64,000 bases of DNA. Origin: Compostimonas suwonensis. Its GTDB lineage: Bacteria; Actinomycetota; Actinomycetes; Actinomycetales; Microbacteriaceae. A program made the position numbers and the translations under genes. Location: the NCBI RefSeq assembly GCF_002797855.1, contig NZ_PGFB01000005.1, positions 414,162 through 478,161 of the forward strand. The letters are read 5' to 3'. Shown here one piece after another: positions 51,798-60,908 of the stretch (position 1 is the first letter of the stretch; the number at the start of each line of letters is the position of its first letter). A model generated the notes under the pieces. It had not been told where the DNA came from. It did no database searches and saw only the letters and a program-made list of their open reading frames with translations.

Positions 51798-53096
51798 CTA
51801 TTCTGCGACCGCGAAGCCCTGGGACTTCAACGCGTCGACGCTCGCCGCCTGCGCGCCCGCCAGGGCGTCGGCGTAGGTGCCGCTTCCTGCGGCGACCTTG
51901 CCGAGGCCGTCGGCGATGCTCGGCGCGGTCACCGACATGACCGGGCCCCACTGCCAGCCCGGGGCGACCTTGGCGGCCTCGTCACGGAACACCTGGTAGA
52001 TCGGCTGCCCGCCGTAGTACTCGACCGGCTCGTCGAGGGCGGGGTTCTCGAGGCCCTGGTTCGACGCGGGCAGGATCGCCGCGGCCTCGATCAGGTTCGA
52101 CACGGAATCCTCGTTGGTCGACATCCAGAGCGCGAACTCGGTCGCCTCCTTCGGGTGTTCGCAGTCCTTCATGACTGCGGTCGACGAACCGCCGGAGTTG
52201 CCGACGAGGTCGTCCGTTCCCCAGCGGGGCATCGGGGCGACGGCCCACGAGCCCGACGAGGCCGCCGAGTTGTCGCGGATGAGCGAGGCCGACCAGACCG
52301 GCCCGACCTCGGCCCAGACCTGGCCGTTGCTCCACGCCGAGTAGAGCGCGGCGTCGAAGGAGGGGTACGCCGTCACGAGGTCGGCGTCTTTGAGCCCCTG
52401 CCAGTACGCGCCGACCTCCTGGTTGGCGGCGTCGTCGATCCCGACCGTCCAGGCGTCGTCGTCGGTGCCGAACCAGGACGCCTCGGCCTGCCAGGCGAAG
52501 CCCGAGTAGAGGTAGGCGTCGGTCGGCAGGTTCATGATCCGGGCGTTCGGGTCGTAGGCGACGATCTGCTTGGCGGCCTCGGTGAACTCCTCCCAGGTCG
52601 TCGGAACGGCGATGCCGGCCTTCTCGAAGAGGTCCTTGCGGTAGAAGGTGCCCATGGGGGCGGTGTCGACGGGCACGCCGTAGACATCCCCGTTGATGCC
52701 GACGTTCTCCCAGACCCAGTCGGCGAAGTCTCCGCGCGAGTCTGCGACGTAGTCGTTGATGTTCTGCAGCGCATCGGCGGCGAGGAACGTCTGGAACGTC
52801 TCGTAGCCGATCTGCGCCAGGCACGGCGCCGTGCCGGCGTTGGCCGCGTTCAGGAGCTTGTCGTAGTTCGAGCCGTCTTCGTAGGTGACCTGGATGTCGG
52901 GGTGCGACTCGTTCCACAACTCCACGGAGTCGCCGTAGCCGGCCGCCCAGCCCCAGAAGCTGAGCTCGACGGGCGCGCCGTCGCTGCTGCCGCCGCTCTC
53001 GCCGGGGTTCGTGGAGCATCCGGCCAGGGCCAGTGCGCTGACCACGATCGCGGCACCGACGGCCGCGACGCGTTTCTTGCTGCGTTGGATTCTCAT
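51798..53096 (-). CDS. Sugar ABC transporter binding lipoprotein (module 3)
   Basis: A 432-residue solute-binding protein with a lipoprotein signal ending ALAGC (Cys27). The mature chain starts VELSFWGWAAGYGDSVELW and is rich in Trp/Tyr. It captures an oligosaccharide or glycoside for the two permeases downstream. GAGGAC precedes the ATG at 53096, which is preferred to 53141. Its leader of about 70 nt contains a perfect 7-bp hairpin and its promoter overlaps a LacI-type operator. Confidence 0.92.
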   Translation of the reverse strand: MRIQRSKKRVAAVGAAIVVSALALAGCSTNPGESGGSSDGAPVELSFWGWAAGYGDSVELWNESHPDIQVTYEDGSNYDKLLNAANAGTAPCLAQIGYETFQTFLAADALQNINDYVADSRGDFADWVWENVGINGDVYGVPVDTAPMGTFYRKDLFEKAGIAVPTTWEEFTEAAKQIVAYDPNARIMNLPTDAYLYSGFAWQAEASWFGTDDDAWTVGIDDAANQEVGAYWQGLKDADLVTAYPSFDAALYSAWSNGQVWAEVGPVWSASLIRDNSAASSGSWAVAPMPRWGTDDLVGNSGGSSTAVMKDCEHPKEATEFALWMSTNEDSVSNLIEAAAILPASNQGLENPALDEPVEYYGGQPIYQVFRDEAAKVAPGWQWGPVMSVTAPSIADGLGKVAAGSGTYADALAGAQAASVDALKSQGFAVAE

Positions 53097-53122
53097 GTGT
53101 CCTCTTGGTTCCTCATTGAACT

Positions 53123-53139
53123 GCTCCGCCGAGCGGAGC
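53123..53139 (-). other. Hairpin in the leader of the module 3 binding-protein gene
   Basis: GCTCCGC (53123-53129) and GCGGAGC (53133-53139) form a perfect 7-bp stem with a 3-base loop, 27 bases upstream of the ATG. It could affect mRNA stability or translation; a short palindrome GAACCGGGTTC follows at 53159-53169 near the predicted transcription start. Confidence 0.5.
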
Positions 53140-53181
53140 ACTCAGGTACAAGTCCCGCGAACCGGGTTCTCGATTAGTCTA

Positions 53182-53193
53182 GACAACGTTGTC
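53182..53193. promoter_or_regulatory. LacI-family operator (site 1 of module 3)
   Basis: GACAACGTTGTC is a perfect palindrome with central CG, flanked by CTA on one side. On the minus strand it lies immediately upstream of a candidate -10 box TAGACT (53181-53176), i.e. in the promoter spacer of the binding-protein gene. An identical 12-mer is at 57580-57591. Confidence 0.85.
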
Positions 53194-53277
53194 CCACAAT
53201 TCCAGTCCATCCGGAAATATCATTTCGGACGCGGCATGCATCGCCCGGCGAGGCTATCCGACGCAGCACAAGGCCCT

Positions 53278-53363
53278 ACTCAAAACGACGGACTTTTGCG
53301 CTTTGTGAGCGCTCAACATCCCTCTTACTCGCCTTTTTCCCGGAAATCTCCGTCGTTTTGAGT
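53278..53363. repeat. Inverted-repeat element, family B copy 4
   Basis: An 86-bp element from ACTCAAAACGACGGACTTTT to AATCTCCGTCGTTTTGAGT, the best-preserved copy. It lies in the 315-bp space between the GH42 stop and the binding-protein promoter; the operator and this element are all that is seen there. Its middle is similar to copy 3 and different from copies 1 and 2. Confidence 0.88.
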
Positions 53364-53411
53364 TTGAGATGGGCCGATCGGCGTCGGCGGTCACTCCGGC
53401 GCCGCCCAGGG

Positions 53412-55457
53412 TCAGCTCGCGCGGCGGATGACCCGCACCCCGGCCGCGGGCACGGTGACGGCGTGCTCGTGCACCGAGCCGTCGAGCAGGTCCGTTCCCT
53501 CGTAGCCGACCACGGCATCCGCGGCGGTGTGGTTGATGAGGAAGGCGTACTCGGCCGAGCCGGACCGCCGGACGACGGCCTCGACCCCTTCGGGCGCCTC
53601 GATCTCGGGCTCGACGCCCGCGGCATCCGCGGCCGCCCGCACGACGGCACAGACGCCCGCGTCGTCGAGGCCTGCGCTCACGTACCAGGCGCCGCCCTCG
53701 CCGCGGCCCACGCGGGTGACGGCCGGCTCGCCCGCGAACTCGCCGGAGGAGTAGCTCGCGACCGCCTCGGCGTCGTCGAGGAAGACCTCCTCGTGCCACC
53801 TGGTCGCGGTCGACGCCCAGCCGGGGCCCGCGACATCCACCGAGTCGCCGTCCATCAGGGGTGCGAACTCCTCGACGTGCAGGCCGAGCAGCTCGCGGAA
53901 GGCGCCCGGATAGCCGCCGAGGCGCACCTGGTCGTGCTCGTCGACGATGCCCGAGAAGTAGGTGATGACCACCTGGGCGCCGTTCTCGGCCGCGCGGCGC
54001 AGCCTCTCGACGGCCTCGTCGGTCACGAGATGCAGGAGCGGCACGACGATGAGCGTGTACCCGCTCAGATCGGCGAGCGGCGAGACGACGTCGACCGTGA
54101 GGTGCTGCTTCCACAGGGCCCGGTACCAGGCGAGTGAGGTCTCGGGGTACGAGAGGCCGTTGTGCGGGTGCGAGTCGAGCTCGCTCGCCCACCAGGCCTC
54201 CTCCGAGAAGATGAGCGCGCAGTCGGCGGTGACCGTGCTGCCGGCCAGCTCGCCGAGCGCGCGGAGGTCGGCGCCGAGCGCCGTCACCTCGTGGAAGAGC
54301 CTGCTGCCGCTGCCGGCGTGCGGGAGCATGGCCGAGTGGAACCGCTCCGCGCCGCCTCGGGCAGCCCGCCACTGGAAGAAGCACACGGTGTCGGAGCCAC
54401 GAGCGACGTGGGCGAGGGCGTTGCGGCGCAGCTGCCCACGCGTCTTCGCCGTGTTGACCGGGCGCCAGCTGACGGCGCTCGGCGAGGTCTCCATGAGCAT
54501 CCACGGGCGGCCCGGCGACATGCCGCGCGTGCGGTCGGCCGACCAGGCGAGCTCGATCTGGGGATCGGCGCCGAGGCTCAGGTAGTGGTCGTTGGAGACG
54601 ATGTCGATCTCGCTCGACCACGCCGTGTAGTCCATGTTCTTGGCGACGTCGAAGAGGATGAAGTTCGTGGTGATCGGCACCTCGGGCGTGATCCGCCGCA
54701 GCACCCCGACCTCCGCGCGCAGCTGCGCCTGCAGCTGGGCCGAGCTGAACCGGTCGAAGTCGAGCTGCTGAGCGGGGTTCGGCTCCGTCCAGGCGAGCCG
54801 GGGCGGCAGGATCTCGCTCCAGTCGCCGTAGCGCTGGCTCCAGACCGCGGTGAGCCAGGCGGCGTTGAGCGCCTCGATCGTTCCGTACCGCTCGCGCAGC
54901 CATTCGCGGAAGGCCGCCGCGCTCACATCGCTGTAGCAGCGGGAGTTGTGCCCGCCGAGCTCGTTCGAGACGTGCCACAGCGCGAGGGCGGGGTGCTGCG
55001 CGTAGCGGTTGGCCAGCTGCTCGACGAGCCGCAGCGAGTACTCGCGATAGACCGGCGATGAGGGCGACCAGGCCTGCCGCCCGCCGATCGAGATCGTGTG
55101 GCCCTCGCGGTCGACGGGCAAGACCTCCGGATGCAGCGTGGTCAGCCACGGCGGCGGTGACGCGGTCGCCGTGGCGAGGTCGACGGCGATCTCGTTCTCG
55201 TGCAGCAGGTCGAGGATGCGGTCGAGCCAGCCGAACTCCCAGCGGTCGGGCGCGGGCTGCAGCATCGACCACGAGAACACGCCGACCGTCACGAGGTTGA
55301 CCCCGGCCTCGCGCATGAGCCGCACGTCGTCGGCCCAGACCTCCTCGTCCCACTGCTCGGGGTTGTAGTCGCCGCCGTAGGCGAGAGGCTCGCCGCCGAA
55401 GCGGTCGACGACGTTCTGAGGCCAGCGGATCCGGCTCGTGTCCATGGGGGTGCTCAT
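53412..55457 (-). CDS. GH42 beta-galactosidase (module 3)
   Basis: A 681-residue GH42 enzyme without signal peptide. GGDYNPEQW near 28-36, acid/base Glu166 in WHVSNELGGH and nucleophile Glu323 in MLMETSPSAVSW are present. It is clearly paralogous to the module 1 enzyme but lacks that protein's C-terminal extension. ATG 55457 was used; ATG 55445 (MDTSRI) is almost as likely because neither has a strong ribosome site. It begins one base after the stop of the Gfo/Idh/MocA gene and so is translationally coupled to it. Confidence 0.92.
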   Translation of the reverse strand: MSTPMDTSRIRWPQNVVDRFGGEPLAYGGDYNPEQWDEEVWADDVRLMREAGVNLVTVGVFSWSMLQPAPDRWEFGWLDRILDLLHENEIAVDLATATASPPPWLTTLHPEVLPVDREGHTISIGGRQAWSPSSPVYREYSLRLVEQLANRYAQHPALALWHVSNELGGHNSRCYSDVSAAAFREWLRERYGTIEALNAAWLTAVWSQRYGDWSEILPPRLAWTEPNPAQQLDFDRFSSAQLQAQLRAEVGVLRRITPEVPITTNFILFDVAKNMDYTAWSSEIDIVSNDHYLSLGADPQIELAWSADRTRGMSPGRPWMLMETSPSAVSWRPVNTAKTRGQLRRNALAHVARGSDTVCFFQWRAARGGAERFHSAMLPHAGSGSRLFHEVTALGADLRALGELAGSTVTADCALIFSEEAWWASELDSHPHNGLSYPETSLAWYRALWKQHLTVDVVSPLADLSGYTLIVVPLLHLVTDEAVERLRRAAENGAQVVITYFSGIVDEHDQVRLGGYPGAFRELLGLHVEEFAPLMDGDSVDVAGPGWASTATRWHEEVFLDDAEAVASYSSGEFAGEPAVTRVGRGEGGAWYVSAGLDDAGVCAVVRAAADAAGVEPEIEAPEGVEAVVRRSGSAEYAFLINHTAADAVVGYEGTDLLDGSVHEHAVTVPAAGVRVIRRAS

Positions 55458-55458
55458 C

Positions 55459-56655
55459 TCAGAGGGTGACGACGGGGAGATCGTCGGCCGGGAGGTCGAC
55501 GGCGGTCCTGGTGGTGTGCGAGCGGATGGCCGCCGCATAGATGTTATGCGTGAGCGCGGCCTCCTGCGGGGTGACCGTGCCGAAGCGCTCGCCCAGGAGC
55601 CCTTCGCGCTCGGCGAGGAACGCCGCCCACATCTGCAGGATCGTGTCCGAGAAGCCCGACTCGAAGTTCGGCCCCGTGACGGTGGGCCAGACCGACTGGC
55701 TGCCGGCGTCGATCTGCTGCCAGATCTGCTCGCGGCCGCCGCCCGGGATGTCGCGCACGGTGAAGACCTCGACGAGCTTGGGGTTCTTGGTGCTGAACCG
55801 CACCCCGCCGTCGAGGCCGAGCGCCTCGAACTCCCAGGTGTTCTTCTGGCCGGGATCGATCCGCTTCGTCTCGGTCGTGAGCGGGAAGAGCACGCCGTCG
55901 TGACGGCTCCAGCTGTGCAGCACGGCGTTGTCCCAGGTGTCGCAGGGCACGAGGGCGCCGTCCGGGCCGGGGCGCTCCGTGACGATGTTCTGCAGCACGC
56001 CGTAGACCGACTCGGGGGCCCAGCCGAGCCGCAGGGGCACGTGCCAGGTGTGCATTCCGAGGTCGTTGAGCACACCGGCATCCCCGCAGAACTCGTTCTG
56101 CCGTTTCCAGTTGACGGGCTTGTTCACATCGAGGTCGCTCGAGTGCAGGAAGCTGTTGCGGGCCTCGACGATCGTGCCGAGCGCGCCGGAGCGGATGTAG
56201 TCGATCGCGAGCTGCGCGCCGGGGAAGAAGGGCATCTCGCTCGAGCAGCGCACGAAGCTCTGCGGGTGCTCGGCGATCGCGGCGAGCACGGCCTGCGCGG
56301 CATCCCCGTCGATGCCGAACGGCTTCTCGGCGAGGAGGCTCTTGCCCGCGCGGATGACGTCGCCGTAGATCTGCTCGTGCAGGTCGTGGCGCACGGCCAC
56401 GTAGACGACGTCGATGCCCTCGTCGGCGAGCAGCTCGTGGTAGTCGGTGGTCTTCAGCACGACGGTGTCGATCTCGTCGAACCAGTCGAGTGCGGCCGGG
56501 TTGATGTCGCAGACGGCCGTCAGCCGGGGGCGCACGGGGTGGTCGATGAGGGCGGGCCAGCGCTGGATCGCCGCGGCGATCTCGCGGCCCATGAGGCCCC
56601 CGCCGATGATGGCGACATTGACAAGCCTGGCCGTCTTGGCGGTCGCGGCGGTCAT
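55459..56655 (-). CDS. Gfo/Idh/MocA family oxidoreductase
   Basis: A 398-residue NAD(P)-dependent sugar dehydrogenase. The nucleotide motif VAIIGGGLMG is at 14-23, the conserved Lys111 in AEKPFG, and the Asp/His pair in NDLGMHTWHVP near 197-207. Family members oxidise sugars, inositols or glycosides, including to 3-keto sugars. GGGAG stands before the ATG. It overlaps the aldolase gene by four bases, so it belongs to the same pathway as aldolase, GH42 and the divergent kinase operon. Substrate unknown. Confidence 0.92.
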   Translation of the reverse strand: MTAATAKTARLVNVAIIGGGLMGREIAAAIQRWPALIDHPVRPRLTAVCDINPAALDWFDEIDTVVLKTTDYHELLADEGIDVVYVAVRHDLHEQIYGDVIRAGKSLLAEKPFGIDGDAAQAVLAAIAEHPQSFVRCSSEMPFFPGAQLAIDYIRSGALGTIVEARNSFLHSSDLDVNKPVNWKRQNEFCGDAGVLNDLGMHTWHVPLRLGWAPESVYGVLQNIVTERPGPDGALVPCDTWDNAVLHSWSRHDGVLFPLTTETKRIDPGQKNTWEFEALGLDGGVRFSTKNPKLVEVFTVRDIPGGGREQIWQQIDAGSQSVWPTVTGPNFESGFSDTILQMWAAFLAEREGLLGERFGTVTPQEAALTHNIYAAAIRSHTTRTAVDLPADDLPVVTL

Positions 56656-57497
56656 GACGCGCTCCCTTCGACGATCGCGAGCGCCTCGTCGACCGAGGCC
56701 CCGGTGTGCAGCACGGCCATGAGCGCGGCCGTGATGCCGGCGGGCTTGGAGTGCTGCACGACGTTGCGCCCGTAGACGATGCCGCTCGCGCCCTGCTCGA
56801 GCACGGCGGCTGTGCGCTCGAGCAGCGTGCGGTCGTCGACCCGGCCGCCGCCGCGCACGAGCAGCGGAACGTCGCCCGCGACCTCGATGACCCTGTGGTA
56901 GTCGGCGATGTCGTCGGTGGGGTCGGCCTTGATGAGGTCGGCGCCGAGCTCCTTCGCCTGCCGCACGAGGGTCACGATCTTGGCGGTGTCGCCGTCGACC
57001 ATGTAGCCGCCGCCCGCCTTCGCGTTGTCCTGCATCACGAGCGGCTCGATCATGAGCGGCATCCCGTAGCGCGTGGCCTGCTCGCGCAGGGCCATGATCG
57101 AGCGGATGTTGGCCTCGCGGATCTCCGGGCGCCCGGGCAGGTGCATGAGGTTCGCGCAGACCGCGACGGCATCGAGCCGCACGGCCTCTTCGATCGCCTG
57201 CGGGAAGTGGTGGCTGAAGATGTGCTCGTCGAGCGGGTTGCCGTAGACGTTGGCGACGTCGGTGCGCAGCACGAGGGCCGGCTTCGCCTTGCCGGGCACG
57301 CTCTGCAGCAGGCGCGCCTGGCCGAGGGTGAGCTGGATCGCGTCGGGATTCGCCCGCACGAGGGCGTCGACGACGCTCCCCATGTTCTCGATGCCCGTGA
57401 GGAAGGAGGGCTCCCCGAAGAGGCCGTGGTCGACGGCGACATCGAGCGCGCGCCCCGATCCGGGGTTGAAGAGCCTGTTGAGGCGGTAGAGCGACAT
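56652..57497 (-). CDS. Class I aldolase, DhnA/FbaB-LsrF type
   Basis: A 281-residue TIM-barrel aldolase. ALDVAVDHG near residues 17-25, the Schiff-base Lys190 in ADLIKADPTDD and the phosphate loop VRGGGRVDD / GIVYGRN mark the DhnA/LsrF group. It should split a phosphorylated sugar (or ketose) into two smaller units. AGGAG lies nine bases before the ATG. It heads the aldolase-Gfo/Idh-GH42 operon and is divergent from the PfkB kinase gene, whose product is its likely substrate. Confidence 0.88.
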   Translation of the reverse strand: MSLYRLNRLFNPGSGRALDVAVDHGLFGEPSFLTGIENMGSVVDALVRANPDAIQLTLGQARLLQSVPGKAKPALVLRTDVANVYGNPLDEHIFSHHFPQAIEEAVRLDAVAVCANLMHLPGRPEIREANIRSIMALREQATRYGMPLMIEPLVMQDNAKAGGGYMVDGDTAKIVTLVRQAKELGADLIKADPTDDIADYHRVIEVAGDVPLLVRGGGRVDDRTLLERTAAVLEQGASGIVYGRNVVQHSKPAGITAALMAVLHTGASVDEALAIVEGSAS

Positions 57498-57563
57498 TTT
57501 CGCGAACTCCTAGCGATGTGGATTCCAGAGCGCCCGATGTTTCCCGAGCACGTGCCGTGTGTC

Positions 57564-57593
57564 AGAATAGCGAGTGTAAGACAACGTTGTCTA
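57564..57593 (-). promoter_or_regulatory. Promoter of the aldolase operon
   Basis: On the minus strand TAGACA (57593-57588) and TATTCT (57569-57564) are 18 bp apart. The LacI-type palindrome overlaps the -35 box. The leader would be about 60 nt. A clear promoter for the divergent kinase operon was not found, but it must lie in the same 149-bp space. Confidence 0.5.
57580..57591. promoter_or_regulatory. LacI-family operator (site 2 of module 3)
   Basis: GACAACGTTGTC, identical to the site at 53182-53193, here extended to AGACAACGTTGTCT. It lies between the divergent aldolase and PfkB genes and so can control both operons at once. Confidence 0.85.
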
Positions 57594-57646
57594 GCCAAGA
57601 CACCGGGGCGATCGGCCCCCGGCGAAGGCCAGGAAAGGAAACCCGC

Positions 57647-58702
57647 GTGCACAGCGTCGCCATCGCAGGACATGTATGCGTCGACATCAGCCCCGGAATG
57701 GAGGCGTCGACGCGGATCGAGCCCGGCAAGCTCTTCGAGGTCGGCCCGCTCCGCCTGGAGCTGGGCGGATGCGTCGCCAACACGGGCGGCGATCTCGCCG
57801 ACCTGGGGATGCCGGTGCACGTTCACACGACCGTCGGCGACGACGACCTCGGCCGGCTCGTGAGCGCTCGCCTCGCCGCCCGCCCCGGGATCACCGGAAC
57901 CCCCCTCGTGGCCGCCGGAGCCTCGACCTCGTACAGTCTCGTGCTCGAGACCCCCGGCGCCGACCGCACCTTCTGGCACCACGTCGGCGCCAACCACCGC
58001 TTCGACGGCACCGGCGTCGACCTCGCCGCGATCGACCTGCTGCACCTCGGCTACCCGCCGCTGCTGCCCGGGCTGCTCGTGAACGGCGGGGCGCCGCTCG
58101 CCGAGCTGCTCGCCCGGGCGCGAGCGGCGGGGGTCACGACATCCGTCGACCTCGCCGTCGTCGACCGCGACTCGGAGACCGGCTCCCTCGACTGGGAGCG
58201 GATCCTGCGCTCGGCGATGGCTCATACCGACATCGTGAGCCCGAGCCTCGACGACCTCACCTCGGCGCTCGGGATCGACGAGCCGCCGAGCGACGAGCTC
58301 GTCGACCGGCTCGCCGAGCTGCTGCTCGACTGGGGCGCCGCGATCGTCGCCATCTCCGCCGGCTCACGGGGCCTGTGGCTGCGCACGGCGTCGGCGTCAC
58401 GGCTCGCAGCCGCGGGCCGGGCGCTCGCCGACGACGCCGAGCAGTGGGCCGGCATCCGGATGCACCGTCCGCCCGTCGAGGTGAGCGTGCAGAGCACGAC
58501 CAACGGGGCGGGGGACGCCTCCACCGCCGGCCTGCTGTACGCCATCGCGGCCGGTGCCGGACCCGTGCCCGCGAGCGGTCTCGCGACCGCCTGCTCCGCC
58601 GCGATCATCGCCGGCGAACGAACCACCCCGGAGACGATCACCGCGCTCCGGCCTGAACTCGGCGACCTCGTCGCCACGACCACGGGAGCGAGCCTCGTAT
58701 GA
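57647..58702 (+). CDS. PfkB-family carbohydrate kinase
   Basis: A 351-residue ribokinase-fold kinase. The N-terminal GG region (LGGCVANTGGDLADLG at 39-54) and the anion-hole/catalytic motif TTNGAGDAS at 284-292 (Asp290) are present. It phosphorylates a sugar, sugar acid or ketose with ATP. The GTG at 57647 has AGGAAAGGA just upstream; the longer frame from 57518 would cross the operator. It starts an operon with the ManA-like, DUF4432 and FAD/Fe-S genes, all overlapping by four bases. Confidence 0.92.
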   Translation: MHSVAIAGHVCVDISPGMEASTRIEPGKLFEVGPLRLELGGCVANTGGDLADLGMPVHVHTTVGDDDLGRLVSARLAARPGITGTPLVAAGASTSYSLVLETPGADRTFWHHVGANHRFDGTGVDLAAIDLLHLGYPPLLPGLLVNGGAPLAELLARARAAGVTTSVDLAVVDRDSETGSLDWERILRSAMAHTDIVSPSLDDLTSALGIDEPPSDELVDRLAELLLDWGAAIVAISAGSRGLWLRTASASRLAAAGRALADDAEQWAGIRMHRPPVEVSVQSTTNGAGDASTAGLLYAIAAGAGPVPASGLATACSAAIIAGERTTPETITALRPELGDLVATTTGASLV

Positions 58703-59802
58703 CCGACCAGACCGAGATGGCTCAGCCGCAGACGGCGCCCGCCGAGACCGCGACGGGCGAGGCGGCGCCGCATCCTGAGGCGGCGCTGCACCCCATCAGG
58801 CTCTCCGCCAACCAGCCGACCGGCCGCTTCTACCGCGGCGGCGCCCGCATCGCGGCCTTCCGCAACGCGGGGGCAGCCGTCGAGTACACCCCCGAGGACT
58901 GGGTGGCCTCGACCACGAGCGTGCGCGGCCAGGGCACGACCGGGCAGACCAGGCTCGAGAGCGGCGAGCTGCTCGCCGACGCCATCGAGCGCTCCCCCCG
59001 GGCCTGGCTCGGCGACGCGCACCTCGACGCCTTCGGCGTCGACACGATGCTGCTCGTCAAGCTGCTCGACGCGGGCCAGCGCCTGCCCGTCCACGCGCAC
59101 CCGGGCCGTGAGTTCGCGCTCAGCCATCTGGGCAGCGCGCGCGGCAAGGCCGAGGCGTGGTACCTCCTGAACCCGGGAACCGTGCACCTCGGCCTCACCC
59201 GCGATGTCTCCATCGCCGAGCTGCGCGCCCTCGTGGACGCACAGGACGTCGAGGGCATGCTCGGGATCATGCACGAGGTCGCCGTCGAGGCGCACCAGAC
59301 CGTCTTCGTGCCGCCCGGTGTGCTGCACGCGATCGGCGAGGGCATCCTGCTCGCCGAGGTGCAGGAGCCGCAAGACCTCTCGATCCTGCTCGAGTGGCGC
59401 GACTTCGAGCTCGACGGCGAGAACGACGGCCACCTCGACCTCGGCTTCGACGCCGCGCTCACGGCCGTCGAGACCCGGGCGCGCACGCGGGCGCAGATCG
59501 ACGCGCTCATCGGCCCGGCCGGGCACGACGGCGACTGCCTGCCCGGCGAGGCCCACCGCTACTTCCAGCTCGAACGTCTCACCGTCGACGGCGAGACCCT
59601 GGTGGCCGCCGGCTACGCCGTGCTCATCACGGTGGCGGGCGCCGTGGACGTCGTCGAGGCCGACGGCGCGGGCACCCCGGCCGAGGCGGGCGCGACCGTG
59701 GTGCTCCCCCACTCCGCCGGCGCCGTCATCCTGCGAGGCGAGGGCGTTGTGCTCGTCGCCCGGCCGCCGGCGCCCGCGTCGGCGCCCGGAACGAGGCCGT
59801 GA
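58699..59802 (+). CDS. manA: Mannose-6-phosphate isomerase, class I (ManA-like)
   Basis: A 367-residue cupin-type phosphomannose isomerase. Zinc ligands appear as His132 and His134 in LPVHAHPG, Glu152 in GKAEAWYLL and His in PPGVLHAIGEG. It starts with a 35-residue low-complexity lead not seen in typical ManA (about 390 residues with a longer body). It could interconvert an aldose phosphate and a ketose phosphate for the adjacent kinase and aldolase. Substrate may differ from mannose-6-phosphate. It overlaps both neighbours (ATGA; GTGA). Confidence 0.85.
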   Translation: MTDQTEMAQPQTAPAETATGEAAPHPEAALHPIRLSANQPTGRFYRGGARIAAFRNAGAAVEYTPEDWVASTTSVRGQGTTGQTRLESGELLADAIERSPRAWLGDAHLDAFGVDTMLLVKLLDAGQRLPVHAHPGREFALSHLGSARGKAEAWYLLNPGTVHLGLTRDVSIAELRALVDAQDVEGMLGIMHEVAVEAHQTVFVPPGVLHAIGEGILLAEVQEPQDLSILLEWRDFELDGENDGHLDLGFDAALTAVETRARTRAQIDALIGPAGHDGDCLPGEAHRYFQLERLTVDGETLVAAGYAVLITVAGAVDVVEADGAGTPAEAGATVVLPHSAGAVILRGEGVVLVARPPAPASAPGTRP

Positions 59803-60908
59803 CCGTGGCCGAGCCGGTGAGAGACGCGGTATCCGCCCACGTCGCCGCCCCCGAGCCCGATGCGCGCTCCGGCCGCACTCCGACCGACTACGGCGCCCTC
59901 CTGCGTCGGGGTCTCTACGGCCGCGACACCCCGCTCGCCTCCGTGACCGACCGCCTGGGCGTCCCCGGCACGGCGGACCCCGCCCGCGTCCTGCACGCAC
60001 GGGTCGCCGACGGCCTCGATGTCGAGGTGCTCCCGGGGCGCGGCTTCGACATCGGCGACGCCTACCACCGCGGAACCCCGCTCTCCTGGTTCTCGCCGGT
60101 GGCCGACACGCGCCCCCTCGACAGCCCCCGCGGCGAGGAGTGGCTGCGGCGCTTCACGGGCGGGCTCCTGACCACCTGCGGCCTCGGCAACATCGGCCCG
60201 GCGCGCGAGGGCGACGGGATGCAGGGTGGCGAGGGGATGCACGGACGCGCGAGCCACACGCCCGCCACCGGCATCCGCCACCGCACCGGCGCTCGCGACG
60301 GCGAGACGGCCGTGACCCTCGAGGCGACCATCGACTCGATCGAGCTCTTCGGCCCCTCGCTGCGGATGGAGCGCACGATCGAGTCGGCCGTGGACGCCCA
60401 CGGGGTCGCGCGGCTGCACGTGCGCGACGTCGTCGAGAACATCGGCGCCCTCGGCGCGCCCCTCAGCCTGCTCTACCACCTGAACCTCGGGGCGCCGCTC
60501 GTCGTGCCCGGCACGACGGTGCGGGTGCCCGGCGCGAGCGCGCGGCCCCGGGAGCCGCACGTCGAGATCCCGGATGCCGCGACGCTCCCCCCGCCGTGCG
60601 ACACGATCGTCGACGCCGTCTTCGAGCACGCGCATCCGCACCTCGACGCGGAGGGCTTCGCCCACGCCTCGGTCACGCAGCCGGGCGGCGGGATGCGGCT
60701 CGACGTCGCGTGGTCGGCGGTGACGCTGCCACGGCTCTACCAATGGGTCTTCCCCACCCGCGGCCGCTGGGCCCTCGCCCTCGAGCCGGCGACCGCGCCG
60801 CTCTTCGGGCCCGGCCGCGACGAGCCGCACGCCGGAGCACCGCTGCTCGCGCCCGGCGAACGACGCCGGCACGAGCTGCGGATCACGATCGCCGGGGCCG
60901 GGGCATGA
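59799..60908 (+). CDS. DUF4432-type aldose-1-epimerase-like protein
   Basis: A 369-residue protein of the galactose-mutarotase superfamily, best matching the DUF4432 group: VEVLPGRGFDIGDAYHRGTPLSW near the N-terminus, GGLLTTCGLGNIG in the middle and LYHLNLGAPLV later. Such proteins bind a sugar ring and probably interconvert anomers or epimers; few have been characterised. The start is GTG 59799 overlapping the manA stop; GTG 59805 is an alternative. It overlaps the FAD/Fe-S gene by four bases. Confidence 0.8.
   Translation: MTVAEPVRDAVSAHVAAPEPDARSGRTPTDYGALLRRGLYGRDTPLASVTDRLGVPGTADPARVLHARVADGLDVEVLPGRGFDIGDAYHRGTPLSWFSPVADTRPLDSPRGEEWLRRFTGGLLTTCGLGNIGPAREGDGMQGGEGMHGRASHTPATGIRHRTGARDGETAVTLEATIDSIELFGPSLRMERTIESAVDAHGVARLHVRDVVENIGALGAPLSLLYHLNLGAPLVVPGTTVRVPGASARPREPHVEIPDAATLPPPCDTIVDAVFEHAHPHLDAEGFAHASVTQPGGGMRLDVAWSAVTLPRLYQWVFPTRGRWALALEPATAPLFGPGRDEPHAGAPLLAPGERRRHELRITIAGAGA

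Noticed and set aside
59204..60904. Long upstream extension of the FAD/Fe-S oxidase frame (1539 residues in total)
   Set aside because: The extension is an Arg/Ser/Pro-rich shadow of manA and the DUF4432 gene; the enzyme begins at 60905 with an ATGA overlap.
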